NCBI GenBank assembly: GCA_949318235.1
Contig: OX439131.1
Coordinates: 8,672,811-8,736,810 of the forward strand
Origin: Ecdyonurus torrentis
Lineage: Eukaryota > Arthropoda > Insecta > Ephemeroptera > Heptageniidae
Direction: 5' to 3'
Length of the DNA stretch: 64,000 nucleotides
Shown: one piece after another, positions 38,892 to 54,473 of the stretch
Layout: every line of letters begins with the position of its first letter
How positions within the stretch are numbered: position 1 is the stretch's first letter
Program-made: the position numbers and the translations under genes
The notes under the pieces: generated by a model
Databases searched by the model: none
What the model saw: the letters and a program-made list of their open reading frames with translations, nothing else
What the model was told of the DNA's origin: nothing

Positions 38892-40249
38892 TTAAGCGTT
38901 TTATGGACAAATTTTAGCTCCTCTTAAGTTAGAATATATCGTATATTACAGTAGTGTAAACTTTAAAAATAAAATTTATTTTATAAAATGAATTTAATCT
39001 AAATTAAGTAACTTCTATTTATTACTATAATGACAAAAATAATTACCATCTGATATGTAAATTTTTTAAATTAACTGTAATGTGAAGAATTTAATCTGCT
39101 TGTTTTTATTATTTTTTTACGTAATTAAACTTTACTTTAAAATAGTTAAATGTATTTTAAAGAAGAAAAAAAGTACAATTAACAACTGCAGTTTAAGTTT
39201 GCATTTCACTACTTAGTAATATTATATAAAAAAATGCAATGAGTGACGCAGAAGATTAAATATTTAAATAATTGTTTACGCCTTGATAGAATACCCATAT
39301 AATAAATTAAGATAGGATAAAAAAAAGCTGCAACTTCATTTCCTTTTCACTATGTTTATATGGGGACTTTAAAACTAACGTCTCTCATTTCTTGCATGTT
39401 TTTATTTTTATTTATCTTTTTTTTTTAACAAAATTATTGTTTCTCTTACTTTAGAAGAAACCAGGAGATCAACTATCAATATAATACAACATGATAATCA
39501 GGATTTAATCAACATCGTATACGTAACTTGTAGAATATTTTTAAATTTACGAGCTAAAGCTAAAAACATTTTTCCATGGAGAGATTAACCATCTCAGTAT
39601 TTGTTTAAATAAGAGTAAAAAATATAATTTTATTGTAATAGAAAATATACTTGTAGCAAACATGGTATACTAAAAAAAAGTACAAAATATTTGGCTGTCG
39701 TAAATGATATTTATCGTTGAAACTAAAACCGAGTTCCAGCTGGCAAGCCGTGCTTCAAATATAATTTATTTGCTGTTATTCGAAGTTCCCCGCGGCGCAA
39801 ACTTGTGCATTTTTGAAAACATTAAATGCAGTAGAAACAAGGGGGAATGACGATACATCACGAAAGCGACATTTATTTGCATATCAAGTTTCCTGAGCTG
39901 AACTTTAAACCGCCTTATTGCTAGTTTTTGTTTTCTGCTCCGCTAACCTTGATATGTGTTTGAATTAAGTGGTACTCAAGTAGAAATTTATCTATTTTTT
40001 ATTACTATTTTTGTTAATATCAAGTTTTGTTCTACTTTTTGTTTTCAGGCAGTTTACGTATTCGTAAATTTTCCCTTTGAAGCATTTTACTGAATACTTT
40101 TTTATGTACAGTATATCTGATCATGATAATCATCATGAACTGCCTGGGTCAATAAATATTCTTATTCTTATTCTTATCATAATAATTGATAATTATAGAT
40201 GATAATGCACCATCTAATAATGATATATAACAATTAAATAAACTTTTTC

Positions 40250-40559
40250 TATAGGGTGGTTTCATTCATGTTAAAGTCGACGTCATAAGTGAGTACTAAA
40301 TAACATTGGCCGGTATAGAAAAATGGCACATTTTGCCAGTTTAAAAATACTTCGCAATTTTTTGGAGAGCATTGATGCTGTTACCAGGTTGAATTAGTAC
40401 CTCAAGTATGCAAGAAAAATAATAATAACCAAAAAAACAGCTAATTTCCAAAGAAAATAGCCAAAAAATACCTTTGCCCTATACTGAGCAATGTTAATCA
40501 TTGCTCAAGATGAGCATCGAAAAGCACTCAGAATGACGTCAAGCGCACACACCCTTATA
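40250..40559 (+). mobile_element. MITE family B, copy 2
   Basis: Same order of sequence blocks as 3433-3782, from TATAGGGTGGTTTCATTC to CACACACCCTTATAG, but about 40 bases shorter near the right end. It carries a perfect TGACGTCA at 40534-40541. It is non-coding. Confidence 0.75.
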
Positions 40560-42655
40560 GAATCTTTAAACTTTTATTAGATTTTTAAGTAAACAATAAT
40601 TTATGTTAACATTTTCTGACTGAAAGTTGAACTATAAACAACATCATGGAAATCACTAGTATAACTATAATATAATTATTTTTGTATTATATATATGTAC
40701 ATCTAAACTTCATTTTTTTTTAATAAAAACAATTAAAGAATATCATATAAAAATTCAAAACTTTTTGCGTATATACAATTATGTTTCCTTCTGGAAGTAA
40801 TATTAAAAATGACGTATTTATTTGTAGTTTACGTTACTCATGACTTTTGAACAAAACTCACAGAAAAAGAAACACAAACTTTTGATAAGCATGTCTCTCA
40901 CTAAAAACTCTAAGATTTTGATATCAATGTCAATTTCAATTTATGTCATTTTTGGTGTTATTTGATAAGACTTTCCTCAACATCAGGTAAAATGAGGATT
41001 AAAGAGTGGCTTTACGTAATTGCTAGCACAAAAGTGGGATTATACCTGGCTAGTTTTTTTGTACAAAAGTGGTACTTAAAAATCACTTGTTGCCAATGAT
41101 CCACTCGCATGTATACCGCAGAATCACTATAATATTGTTCTGTAATTATGTACACACAGTAGATTATGTTATAATTAACAAATATATTATAAATATGTAT
41201 AATAAATAAATATAATAAATAAATCTTTACATTTTTTTTTTATTCCTTTGCAAAAATCTCAATTAGATTTCTAATTTTTTTAGAGGCACGATACATACAA
41301 TGGTTCAAAATTATTTCAGATAATAATTTCATGTACAAAGTTATAATTACATGAAAGTCTATTGACTTGTTTCAAAAGTGCAATATTTTTAACGCGCAAT
41401 AAAACTTATCGCTCGCAATTTACATGTTTTTATGGAGATTGCACGCAATAAAATAAATAAATGAATGATCGTCTTTATTCTAAAATATTAAAACATTATA
41501 TATTATACTAAAAAGGCGAAATTGAGGTCTGACAAGTAACGTAATCAAATTTATTGTTCATTGAAAATATTGAGCCTTGTGAACAGGCCATTTTATTAAT
41601 TAAAACAAAAATCATTTATTGCAATAATTTTCAACGTAAATTTTTGTAGCCAGCAAATTGCTTTCTTTCGATCTTTTGAAGTGAAGAACACAGTGCACAG
41701 TCAGTATTGGCACGCCTGCGCGCTATCAAAATGTGCTGAATGGACGGCACGTATCGTTGTCTTAGTGCCTTCTAAATCCACCTCACTCGCTGCTCACACC
41801 TCCACAATGTCTCATTGTTACAATCATTGAATTCAAAGCACATTCTGCGTGTCTGTACGCACATCATGCACTGTTTCACTCATTTTTACTTAAAAACTTT
41901 TTTAATACGAAGAACGAACATCATCATCATCATCATCATTTTTTTTTTTTTTTTTACTTGGTTTCATATCTTACTTTAAAATTAAATGCTTGAATGATAA
42001 CATAGCTTTGTAATTCATTTTCCCAACATAAGTAGCTTAGCAAGTATGAAAAAGATCATAGGAATTCTCATTTTATTTCAATCACAACATTTGCGATAAC
42101 TTTCTTTATCATCTATATTCAATTATTAGTTCCCCTTGTTAAAATATTAATAAATTAAAATGTTTAAAAACCGTTTATAAGAAAAATAAAAGATTCAATT
42201 ATGGATTTAAATTTCGTATAAAAGTTTAGAAGTGAGTGACACTTATTAGATAAAAAAAAAGGCAAGGTCGAAGTGATATGTAGTTGTGAGTTGGGCAGCA
42301 AGTCAAACTTGGGTAGGTCATGGATTGGCACGCGTCCCTAGCTCTCTACACTCTGTGAGTGAGACACTTGCTTGCTATATAGCCACACCGAGGTACTGCG
42401 TAAGACAAATGTATTGAATCTTATTGAGGTTCACTTGTTGCAAAGACACGCGATTGCGTGCGTGTTTCAACAGTTACACTTCATTAACATCGCTATTAAT
42501 TAACACTATTAAGAGATGTCTAAATTTAATGAATACTTACATGTTTAGTTTATGGCGTCATGACAAATAGTTGATGTACTGTGCACTACATATTTGATAC
42601 CCGTTGAATCAAATAATAATAATTAATGATAATAATATGACTTTTTAACTTCCTT

Positions 42656-42659
<4 letters not shown>

Positions 42660-42753
<94 letters not shown>
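42660..42753 (+). repeat. (TC)n microsatellite
   Basis: A 94-base pure CT run, one of the longest in the window. Confidence 0.97.
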
Positions 42754-42754
<1 letters not shown>

Positions 42755-43609
42755 GGAACCCGTTCCTGCAATCTTCATTATCTTGTTATATTAGCACAAA
42801 CGATGCCAAAATATTAAAAACTATTTTATTATAATTTAAGACATTTTGATTAAAAACAATGAAAAAAGAAATAAAATTTTAATTGAATAAACGGGATGAT
42901 TAAATTTTATATCATTAACCAATAGACCAATATTTTGAAACTCAATAACAATAGATCACAAATAGTGCTTTTTTTTTTCTTGTTATATTTTTATAGAAAA
43001 TAAATTACATATTTTATATAATACAATTTACTTTATAAAATACAACATAGTATTAAACCGTTATCATAATATATATAATTTGCATTGACCTGCATCTATG
43101 TAAATAAGTTACTGACCTACCATAATATATAATACAAATTAAATGAATACAAAATAACATATTATATATAGAGAACTTGCGCTATTGTTGCATATGCAGT
43201 TATAATAACTAATAACATTTAATTTCCTTTGTAGTTTTTGCATAATTTAATTATTTTCATGTATAATGCAATTTATCCATGAACAATATTATTTTATAAT
43301 ATTTGTATAATTTACGCTATAATATCATTGCAACATTAAATTATTAATATAACAAGGCTTTTTTTATTACACCAGTTTAAAATTTAACATAAAACTTAAT
43401 GTACTGTACATAATGGAATTTTATACGTTGTAAAAAAATCATCAACATTTTAAAATATTCTCTCTTTAAATATTTTATAAAGTCTTAAAAAAAATCCCTA
43501 CCCCAATAAAAGTTATTTTAAAATGTATTTGAAATTCCCCACATTATTATTGTTATTATTTTATAACTCTAAAAAAGATATACTAAAAGATTAATCCCCA
43601 GGGAAGGCT

Positions 43610-43721
<112 letters not shown>

Positions 43722-44971
43722 GTCGGATTGAAAAGAACTAAAGCAGTGTCCCTATGGTATAAAGATTTGCTCTCTTATAAAACTTTCACGTATATAAAAT
43801 ATCTTTAAATTTTAAACGATTCTATTTACTGATCATGACTATGTTGATATACGGTGAGGGAGTTTTTTTTTTTAAATAATTCAATAATAAGTAACCATCC
43901 TTTTCTTTTAAATATTTATATACTATAAAATTTCAATCGTGCTGTAATGATATACTTTCATATTCAAGGTGGAGTTTGATTTATTCTTCTGTATTACAAA
44001 GTTATTTAGACTATTCTAACAATAATTAATATAATTATACTAGTCCGAGAACTTTTTGAATGGCCCTCATACATTGATATAAGTTACAATAAATACTCAA
44101 ATCAAAACTTATTAATTGGAACATTTAGGCACCTAAATTGATTATGAGAGTGAGAAAAAAAAAATCAAGTTTACAAAAATTAAGTTTATTATTATATAAA
44201 ATTGAATAAAGGAAATTCATTCAATTTTAAAAATTATTAAATTGACCATGTTATATGTATATAATTCTTCTTAAACTATAGGGATACGATGTTTGTTTTT
44301 CATGTTTTGAAAGCTTATGAAGTAATTTGTTCATATGTTGTATAATGATGATAAATTCATGTAGTAAATTACCAAAGAATGCAGTAGGCGTTAAGTGTTG
44401 TCTCATTATACACGTGCTTAGTGCTCCATAAAAACTATTACATGCCAGCGTTTGTGGTTAAACATTGCGCATTAAGTAAACCCAGTTGAAACACGCGTTG
44501 AAAACACACAAAAGTAATAACTTATTGTTATACTGTATGTATCTGTATAATATGTAACATTTTAAAATTAAATTTTTAAACTTTTTAGTTTTAAGATTTC
44601 ATGTTTTTATGTAAAATATAAATTAAGTAAACAAAAAATTTAGCATTCTTTTATGTGTACTATTTGTATTTTATGACGATTTATAAAAAATTTAAATTTC
44701 CTTTTATCTTCTTAATACGTTATAAATATAATATAAAATAAAGAGAAGAGAGAGAGAAGGATCCTTTAACGCCTATTAAGAGGTTATCTTAGCGTTAAAT
44801 ATTAGCTCTTAAACCCTGAGGGAGATCTTTGGATATAGGATTAAATATGTAATGATAAAGCTTCTTTTCGTTCTTTCTCGTTTCGTATTTAGAGTAAAGA
44901 ATACGGTATATGAATGTACAGTTCTTGCACTCTTTTAACAATAGAATAGAAAGAATAGAAGCTGGAAAGCA

Positions 44972-45079
<108 letters not shown>

Positions 45080-45262
45080 ACAAACTGTGAAAAGGTCTAC
45101 TGTGTTTTAACGAACAGCTGAAAGTTAATAGAGGTAATATAATATATTATACGTTATAATTAAAGTTATATGTATATTTAACACAATATCATAAAAGAGG
45201 TATAACAGAATGTATTTTAGTTGAATTTGTTTTGTGTATGTTGAATGGTTTAATTGTTTCAG

Positions 45263-45306
45263 GGAAGCAAACTTGTATGATGTGGATATTGAAGAGAAGA
45301 GACGAG
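45263..45306 (+). CDS. Possible 44-base internal exon of an unknown gene
   Basis: A textbook acceptor (TTTAATTGTTTCAG, ending 45262) and donor (CGAG|GTAAGC, 45306/45307) frame 44 bases. In one frame these read EANLYDVDIEEKRR, which looks coding. A second frame is also open. No neighbouring exons of the same gene were recognised and I do not know the protein family. It could be an alternative microexon or a chance pairing of splice motifs. A (TC)n tract lies 80 bases downstream. Confidence 0.22.
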
Positions 45307-45967
45307 GTAAGCCCAGTGCGCCTGCACATCGCTACTCTGCTCCACTGCTCTATACTGATGAGAAATTCATGCTAACGTCCTCTTTAAACTCTCTCTCTCT
45401 CTCTCTCTCTCTCTTTCGCAATCCCCTCCCTCTCTTTTCGTCTTTCAGCTTTGGTGCAAACGTAGAACGAATGGATCAAAACGTTTATTTTTTAGCAGTT
45501 GGCTTTATACTTTATATATTTTCATCAAATAAAAAAATGAATTTTTTTTTGTTACTTAACTACTTATATTTTTTTTTTAAAAAACTAATTTGTTTTATTC
45601 TATTAAACGCCATTTAATAATTTTACTTATCATAAAAATACTGTAAAATTTTACGTACTTATTGTTTTTGTATTTTTTGAGCTTGATCTTACGTCCTGCT
45701 GTTTCAGTATTAATTTACTTAAAATTGTTAACATATTCCTTACGTTGTAGGTTTTTAAAAAGTTTACAATTTATTGCACGCACATAAATTATAAGAACAT
45801 AATTATGTATGTATATTTTCAGAGAGTTTGTACTTTTCATACTATTGAGTTTTTCCATTATTTTGGTTGTTTCCAATTACATGATTGGGATTTTTAAACA
45901 TAAATTTTTCTTTTTCCTATCAGAACAAATGAAATAACTGAAGTAACACATTATATACAGTTCTTCG

Positions 45968-46002
<35 letters not shown>

Positions 46003-47233
46003 CATTCTTACAATATTTCTTTAAACAAAATAATTAAACAAGAAAAACAATAATAATAACAGTAAATCGGTAACTTGCCATGAAAGTACTAAATTTTAAA
46101 ATAACGTAAGATTGTAAATTGTTTTATCATTTTCATGTCTTTTCCACTTCTTCTTCTTCTTTGTTGTTGTTGTTGTTTTTATTTTGTTTTTGTTGTTAAA
46201 GTAAATTGAGGCTCTCGCACGCCTAGCATAAAATATTGAATTACATTTTCTGAAAGCTTCTTATTCATTATTTAATTCTTGTTTCAGATTTTTAAATTCA
46301 AATATTAAATTAAATTTGTAAACTGATAACTTTTCAAAATCAATTTTCTATGAAATTATCAAACTATCACGTGATAAAAGTAATGGGATGATATTTTTAT
46401 CATCGACCATATATAACGTGACTTTAAAAATAATTGAAAGTACTTCCATGTCTTTAGAAAAATAATAGAAAAAAAACATGAATAAATGAAATAAAAAATT
46501 AGTTGTACAGTTTATACTTATATAGTATTATATAGTATTTATATAGTATACAGTACAGTGCATGTTTATTGTACGTACGTACATTATAAGTACTGTATAA
46601 TATTTTTACGTTTTTTTTTTTTTTTTTGAAAGCTGAAGTTAAATGAAGTAAGTTTCGCATTAAAAATGACCTTCAAGTAAATTTTGAAACATTATTTAAC
46701 GTATGATCTGTAATTTTTTATAATGTAAGTTGATAACCTATGTAATCCAGAGAGGATTCCCGCTGAAAAGTAGTGGTCAGCTGGAGACGTGTAGTGCGGG
46801 TCAAAATTACATTGATCAAATGGGCAACAAAATATAACTTCCAGGATAAAATAAAATTAAAGGCAACAGAAAATTGAATAACGATATTCTCTTTGGATTA
46901 CCTATCTATAGAAATACCTTAATTTTTATAATAATTTATTAACACTATGCGATGTATATAATTTAATGTCAAATAAAAAAGTTTCATATGTAAAAATATG
47001 TATAATTTTGATTATTTAAAAGTTTATTTTGCAATATTTCATATTAAAAATTGAGCAACAAGATCCCCTAAACCAAAGAATTTTTAATGTCATAATGAAT
47101 TCCTTGGTCTGTAAATAAATAAACTTGAACAATTAAATTCACAATTTTACGTACATTTTTTTAATACTTATTAATTTCTTTCGCTGTTTTGTTAATACTT
47201 ATATGGTTGAAGTATTTGTGCTTGTTGAGAAAT

Positions 47234-47734
<501 letters not shown>

Positions 47735-48135
47735 GTAAAAATAGAATTTAATATATCAAATTATTTTAATATAATAATAGTAATAGCAATTTGTATTATT
47801 ACTTTGCGCAACTTAACTGAATTATATCTTTCTACTTGATTTACAATATTCTTATATTAGGTCATAGAAAGTTATTGTTAATATATTAGTTTTAAATTAT
47901 ATGAATGTTATACAGTATAGTATTGAGTATCACATTGCAACTTTAAACTATAATTATGTAAATACGATTTTGTCTTATAAACGCTTTAATTCAAATGGGT
48001 ATTTAAAATCCAATGCTTCAATATTATATAAAATCTATGTTAATATAGTTTTAATTTGCATAGTGAACTAGCCTGCAGATTACTGCACGTGTTACCTGTT
48101 TTATTGCAGAAACAAAAATATTAGAAGTTAAATCT

Positions 48136-48169
<34 letters not shown>

Positions 48170-49517
48170 TAAAAGATTGTTAACGAAATTAATATAAAAA
48201 TTTCACAGTTTTATTATTATCTGCAAATAATAGTTGAGTGGAAATAAAAAAATTAAGCCCTAAAATGTCATATTTAATTGTATAATATAAGTATAAACGA
48301 GATTTAAAATATCGTCACCACACAAGATTTATTCATAAATCTTCGTCATCCGATTTAAAAATGCGGAAGGTTTCTAGGAAAACACTTGTGTAATGTAAGC
48401 TAAAATAAAATGTTCACAATTTTGAAGATTTCTACAGTGAGTCAGCAATCTAGAATGTGCATGGGTGAAAAAATAAATTTGAAAAAGAAGAAGAAGAAGT
48501 GAATAAATGAAAGAGATAAAAGAAATGAAAAAAACATTGAGATCATTTAGTTCACAAGTTATTAGAGCACTGTTTTACTTCTATAGTAAAAATATTAGCC
48601 GTTGTGTCAAACAAGGCTTATAAAAAAAACAAAGCTCTATGAGAAACGTAGAGAATTACAATGAACTTGAGATGAATATGTTTAACTTTTGTTTGGCATG
48701 ATACAATTTACCACAGGCTCGCAACTGGAGGCTGTATTGCTTGAAACTTATTTTTAAATGATCTCTTTCTTTTCTTTTTTTAATTTTCATACCAGCAGGG
48801 TATGCTTTAAATAAAAAACTAATTTCCAAAGAAACATCATGATTGCGTGGTAAATGTAGGTGAAAGTTTTATAATAATTGCAGTTTACTTTGTGCAAAGC
48901 ATTAAAAAATACATTGATTTCAACCGCTCATTATAGTTTTAAATAATTTTAAAAATATGAAATTCTAGTCTCGTAAATTAGGTGTGTAACACACTGTATA
49001 ATATTATATGGAAAATTAAGGGGAAAAAAACTCCAATCCTTGAGAAGAACATTAGTAACGTTGCGTTACCTCTAGTTATACGTTGGAAGTTAATAACATC
49101 AAATGTTGATTAAAATTATTTATGACTTAGACATTACATCTTTCTTTTTTTATTACAGTTTTGAAATTGTATTAAGAATTACCATTCTCATTATACTGTG
49201 TTTATTTATTATTTATAAACATACTAGTTTCATGATTAAATAATATAAGATTATAAAAACATTTTTATTACTAAAATTTTGACATAAATTGAACATAAAC
49301 ATATTGCATAAATAAACAGACTGTTCAAAAATTTATTTTTGTAATAAAAGATTTATATTCTTTTATAGGTTCTTTAGTAACATTTTTTTTTCTTCCGATT
49401 TATCAAAATATATAAACTAATTTCAAGAATAAAATGACGTTAATTGGAATAGATCATCAAGGATGTGTTTTATATGTATAAATATATATGACACAATTAT
49501 AGTCTGTAATGATGGAT

Positions 49518-49522
<5 letters not shown>

Positions 49523-49597
<75 letters not shown>

Positions 49598-49677
49598 AGA
49601 AAAATTTAGGCATTCTGGAGCGGTGAAGTAAAGGTTCAGTTCTGGTGTCCTCGCTAGTCCGGTACTAGAGAGAGAAG

Positions 49678-49740
<63 letters not shown>
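49523..49740 (+). repeat. (AT)n and (AG)n microsatellites around a G+C-elevated spacer
   Basis: AT repeat at 49523-49594, then a unique stretch (GGAGCGGTGAAG, GTCCTCGCTAGTCCGGTACT), then a 60-base AG repeat at 49681-49740. Further G+C-elevated sequence runs to about 49830. Confidence 0.93.
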
Positions 49741-49742
<2 letters not shown>

Positions 49743-50293
49743 CAAGTTATTCTTGGCTTCACGTCTGCTACGCTGGCTCACTCCAGAAGCAAAGGCAGCC
49801 TCTCAAAACACGTACCAAAATGTTTTACTTTGCTCTAACTTTATCTCAGAGTTCATCAAAATTCAAATAAAAAAAAAAAAAAAAATGTCATTTTCCGAGT
49901 GTGATGTTCAAATTCATGATAAATTACTAATTGCTCAAGAAATTGTGTAATGTTGTTTAGTAATTTTGAAAATTTTGAAATTGTATTGTTTACATTTAAA
50001 TGGCTTTATAAGTTCATTGAAGTGTTTTGGGAGTCGGAAAAAAAATTAACATCCAATTATGAAAATTCAAATTAAATGAGAGATTTATGATGCCGCTTAA
50101 AAAATCTATAGCACATGCGTTTTATTGTAAAATGTATTAACATATTATTTAATACATTTTTTATTCATTTGGTTTCACTTTCCTTGAAATATTGGAACTT
50201 GGAACTATTATTCTTTTTTTTTTTTTTAATAATTAAAGTTATTTATCATTATTTTTTTAAATATTTAATATTATCAATTTATCTAAGTTAATA

Positions 50294-50340
<47 letters not shown>

Positions 50341-50747
50341 GTTAATCGCGGTGTTAAATTTTATATTGTTTGTTGTATGGTTTATAGCAAATATTCGAAT
50401 AATTTTATTAAAAAATATATTTTTAGCAAAGAGAAATTCACAACATTTTCATAATTTTCCACTGTACGATTACATGCCAACTATTTTCGGAATGAGGATG
50501 AGGCTGTGGAATTAAAAAAAAAAGTTTGTGTTATGACTTAAGCAGCATTAAAAGTTTACTAACTAAATAAATGTACATGAAAACAATTTCAACACAGTCC
50601 ATCATGTTTTAATTTACTCTCTCATTTTTTTTAATATAAATTATTCTTCCGTTCTCTCTATTATATTTTTGTTGTATGAAGTTAAATTTATTCACAGAGT
50701 TAGAGTACAATGTTTTTATCTGAAAGTTTTTACGTAGTACTTTGTTA

Positions 50748-50785
<38 letters not shown>

Positions 50786-51534
50786 AGAGTTTTTAAGTTA
50801 CACATAATAACAAAAATGTTATGGGGAAATTTTAAAAAATAAACCAAAATCTGTTTGACCTATCTTATACTAATTAACAGACGGTAAAATTTTTACTTGC
50901 ATGTGATATTATTTTAAGTTTAAAAGCAGTACCAATTACTAGTTATACATTAGTACAGTTCGTGCATAAAATTGTGATCATACAATATACAATTTAAATT
51001 CAGTGCTTATTATTCTCATATGTAACTATGTAAGTATAACTTTTCAATTTTAATTTTTCATTTTCGTTCACAATTATAATCTTGTAGATACAATTTTTTA
51101 ACAAGTGGCAACATTTTTATTATTAGTATTTTAGTCTGATATTAAACCATCAGATGGATGGAAAACTGATGAGTCTAAAACTATTTCAAGTTGAACATTT
51201 TTTAAATTACATATATGCAACATTGTTATTGAGATATAGTAAAGAAATTATTATTATTCCAATTCCAAATATTTTACTTAATGCTTATTTGCTTATAGAA
51301 TATGATAATATATTTATAATTTTATTTTATGAGGAATAGTACATTATTTAAAGATGTAAAACGAAGGAAACAACTGCATTGGAATGTAATTATTTTGGCT
51401 AGTGTTTATCTTTGTTGGTTGCATGTGTCGCAAGAGTGTTACCTCAGAAATTTAGATTATCGTGGCTCAGACGGGCAAGCAAAAGCTTCACACAGCCAGC
51501 TGGTTCAAGTGCTAGAGAACCAACCGGGTCTGCA

Positions 51535-51536
<2 letters not shown>

Positions 51537-51603
<67 letters not shown>
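51537..51603 (+). repeat. (TC)n microsatellite
   Basis: A 67-base CT run between G+C-elevated unique flanks (about 51410-51536 and 51604-51750). Predicted Ser/Leu frames through it, with plausible-looking flanks, have no splice or homology support. Confidence 0.95.
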
Positions 51604-51605
<2 letters not shown>

Positions 51606-51990
51606 ATGTACAACGTACCATGCGCACATCGAGGTATCTACTCTCCCACCCACGCGGATCATAAAAAAAGTTAACCCTAGCAAAGCTCAGGCTAACGAAA
51701 CATTTTTGCTTTTGGTGAAACAGCTGACGACCCACGACGAGAGAAAAATTGAAAACTTCATTAGTTTGTCACAAGAGAGAAAAGAGCAGTAAAAATTATT
51801 TAACAAATTTTATCCACATCCCCCTTTCCCTCCTGACGTTTTTTTCCTCTCTGTCTCTCTCTTCTTTAATCTGAACACCTCCAACTTTATTTTGCTTGAT
51901 ATTTTATGTCACCACATAAAACCTCACTGATGGTAAAATGTAATATAATATACGTGGTAATAGGAAGAAGAAAAAAAAGAAAAACAGGAC

Positions 51991-52010
51991 GGGGGGGGGG
52001 GGGGGGGGGG
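51991..52010 (+). repeat. Poly-G tract of 20 bases
   Basis: An uninterrupted G run, a rarity in this AT-rich window and a potential G-quadruplex. Confidence 0.95.
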
Positions 52011-52957
52011 AGACAACGCAACACGACTAATACGATCATAATGTATACGTGTTTATATCATAAACTATATTACTTATTTTTTAATGCTTATCATATGAAA
52101 GTTATGACTAGTTCATATGACAGTATAATGTAATACTTTATTTATTATAACGAAATTATCTTCTCTGAATGTAAAACTTTGTTTAAGTCTCAGTAGTTTT
52201 TAATTTATAAAAGTATTTCAATCTTGACTTTACTTGTATCGCATTTACAAAATAAATAAATAATGGTCTGTTTTATTATCAAATAAGCTTAAAATAGCTA
52301 TTTTTTATATTTATAGAAATGATTATTTTCAATATAATATAATATTTATACCATATAATATAGAAGATGTTTATATTAAATGCAAATATGCATGATAAAT
52401 TTCATTACAACTACTTTATATAAAAAAAAAGAAGTAAAATATATATTCATAATCACGCAAATAGTAAAATCACGTACTGTAATTAATAATACTATAACTT
52501 GTATAGTAACATATAGTAAATAACAGCCTTTCTTATTTTTCTCAGTCACTCAGACAGATGATTATTGGGAATGATTTTACTGTGACGAAGAAAACACTTT
52601 GGTGGTATACATAATTTTGAGCAGGGTTTGTTTAGGAACAAAAGCCACAGTTTGATTAGAGAGCACGACGACAAGAACTGATGATTGGAATAAAGATGTT
52701 GCTTGCCTCGTAAATAAGAACAAAAGCAAAAAAAAAAAAAAAAATGTTTGTCCAAGCAAGAGGTTAAAAACTAAAAGAAGACATGACAGATAGGCTTTAA
52801 AGCGCTTTGTTAGGGAAAAAAATGCTTACTTTGCGCACCAATTCATTTTCTTTCACTTTACTCCTCCTTCTTTATATTATGCCATTTTAAACTCATTTAA
52901 CTTTTTTTTCCTGGCTGTGAAATTGATATAGACGTTTTTTTACATTATTTTGTATGC

Positions 52958-52995
<38 letters not shown>

Positions 52996-54176
52996 ATCAT
53001 AAAAATAATACATTATAATTTAACAGATTAAAGTTATTTAATTGATAAGATGAGTCAATTAAAGTGAATATAAAATTACGAAAGAAAATAAAATAGCATA
53101 AAGAAGAAGTTGCAGTACAGGCTTTTTATAGGAAGTTTAATAAAAAAACTATGACAGTTACAATTGTTATCTTTATTGGTAGAGCAAATAATGAAAGTAA
53201 AATATATTTTTATTTAATTAGAGTAAAACCTTCAAATTTAAATAGTTTTAGTAAGTGTAAGTTAATTTAATTACAGTAATTTACAGTATTTGAATTAGTG
53301 AAAAAAAGAGACCTAAAATACAGTTTTACATTTTGTTACTATTTCAAACTAACAACTATATGCATTATTATCTAAATGAAATTCAACTGCTAAGCTATTT
53401 TGATTTTATTTTTGCATTTTGTGGTTACGGTTATTATACGATGAATATTGTAAATGCTGTAAAACGAATGTAGGTGAACCGTAGGTTTACGATCATTACT
53501 CAAAATTAGTAATAAAATTTTACAATATTTTCTTTGATACTCAACATTAATATGAAATCAGGTAATGGACTTTCTGCTAACATTTTATATAAAATTTGAT
53601 GTAAGAATAGAACAAAAATACATTTTTGTGTTTTATATTATGCAACACGGAAAGAAAAATAGTAATTAACTGGTGCTATATTTACGTCATTATAACATAA
53701 ATGGTGCTAAATTGGAAAGTATACATAATTATAATTAGCATGATATTTAATTGATGTGTATCACAGTTATTGTGCAGTTAATGAACAATCATTGCTGAAA
53801 ACGAAGCTAATGTAATTATTGCGTATTTATTTTTATCCGTGAAGTATTTTTAAGTTTTATGGTTTCCAGATAGCACCTCAGTATGTTAGACATTTCTATC
53901 TAATGTTAAGACGTACAAGTTAGACATTGATCAAAGAGAGGTGTAGCCTTGGCAGTTAAGGAAGCTCCGTGCTGCGAGATGGCGACAAATGGGGAACGTC
54001 CGATAAAAAGATTGCTGTTCCCTTACCTGGGTGACACAAAATTTATGAGAGCTAAAAAAAAAAAAAAAAAAAAAAAAAAAACGAAAAACGAAAAACTGTA
54101 CTAGATAGAAATTCATTTTATGTGTCCATATAATATACCTTTCTACGTATATAATTTTATACATCAATTTTAGTCA

Positions 54177-54473
54177 TAGACCGGTTGCACTCATATTTAA
54201 GAGCCGCCATTTTGCTGGTTATGAATACATAGCTCAACATAGGAAAAACGTCATTTTTAGTTTTTTTTTTTTTTAATAGCAAAAGAAGCTTCAAACCTCA
54301 ATCAAAGACTTATTTCTAGCTCCTAATAAGCTCGAAGAATATGAGAAAAATTCGTCCAGTTAAATAAAATCTTATTAAGTAAAAATTAGGAGAAATGATG
54401 TTTCTCCTATGCTGGACAATACATTCGGCACCACAAACATGGCAACAAAGCGCAAGGATGTGAAAGGGGTCTA
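54177..54473 (+). mobile_element. MITE family C, copy 2
   Basis: Runs from TAGACCGGTTGCACTCATAT to GAAAGGGGTCTA, with the same internal blocks as 22522-22813 and an expanded T-run in the left half. Visual similarity is very high, suggesting a recent burst. It is non-coding. Confidence 0.82.

Noticed and set aside
45234..45617. A 127-codon plus-strand frame taken as a whole
   Set aside because: It reads through a strong acceptor and donor and a TC repeat; only the 44-base internal segment is kept as a weak exon candidate.
51329..51792. Overlapping frames flanking the TC tract
   Set aside because: Most length comes from the Ser/Leu repeat; flanks lack paired splice sites or recognisable motifs.
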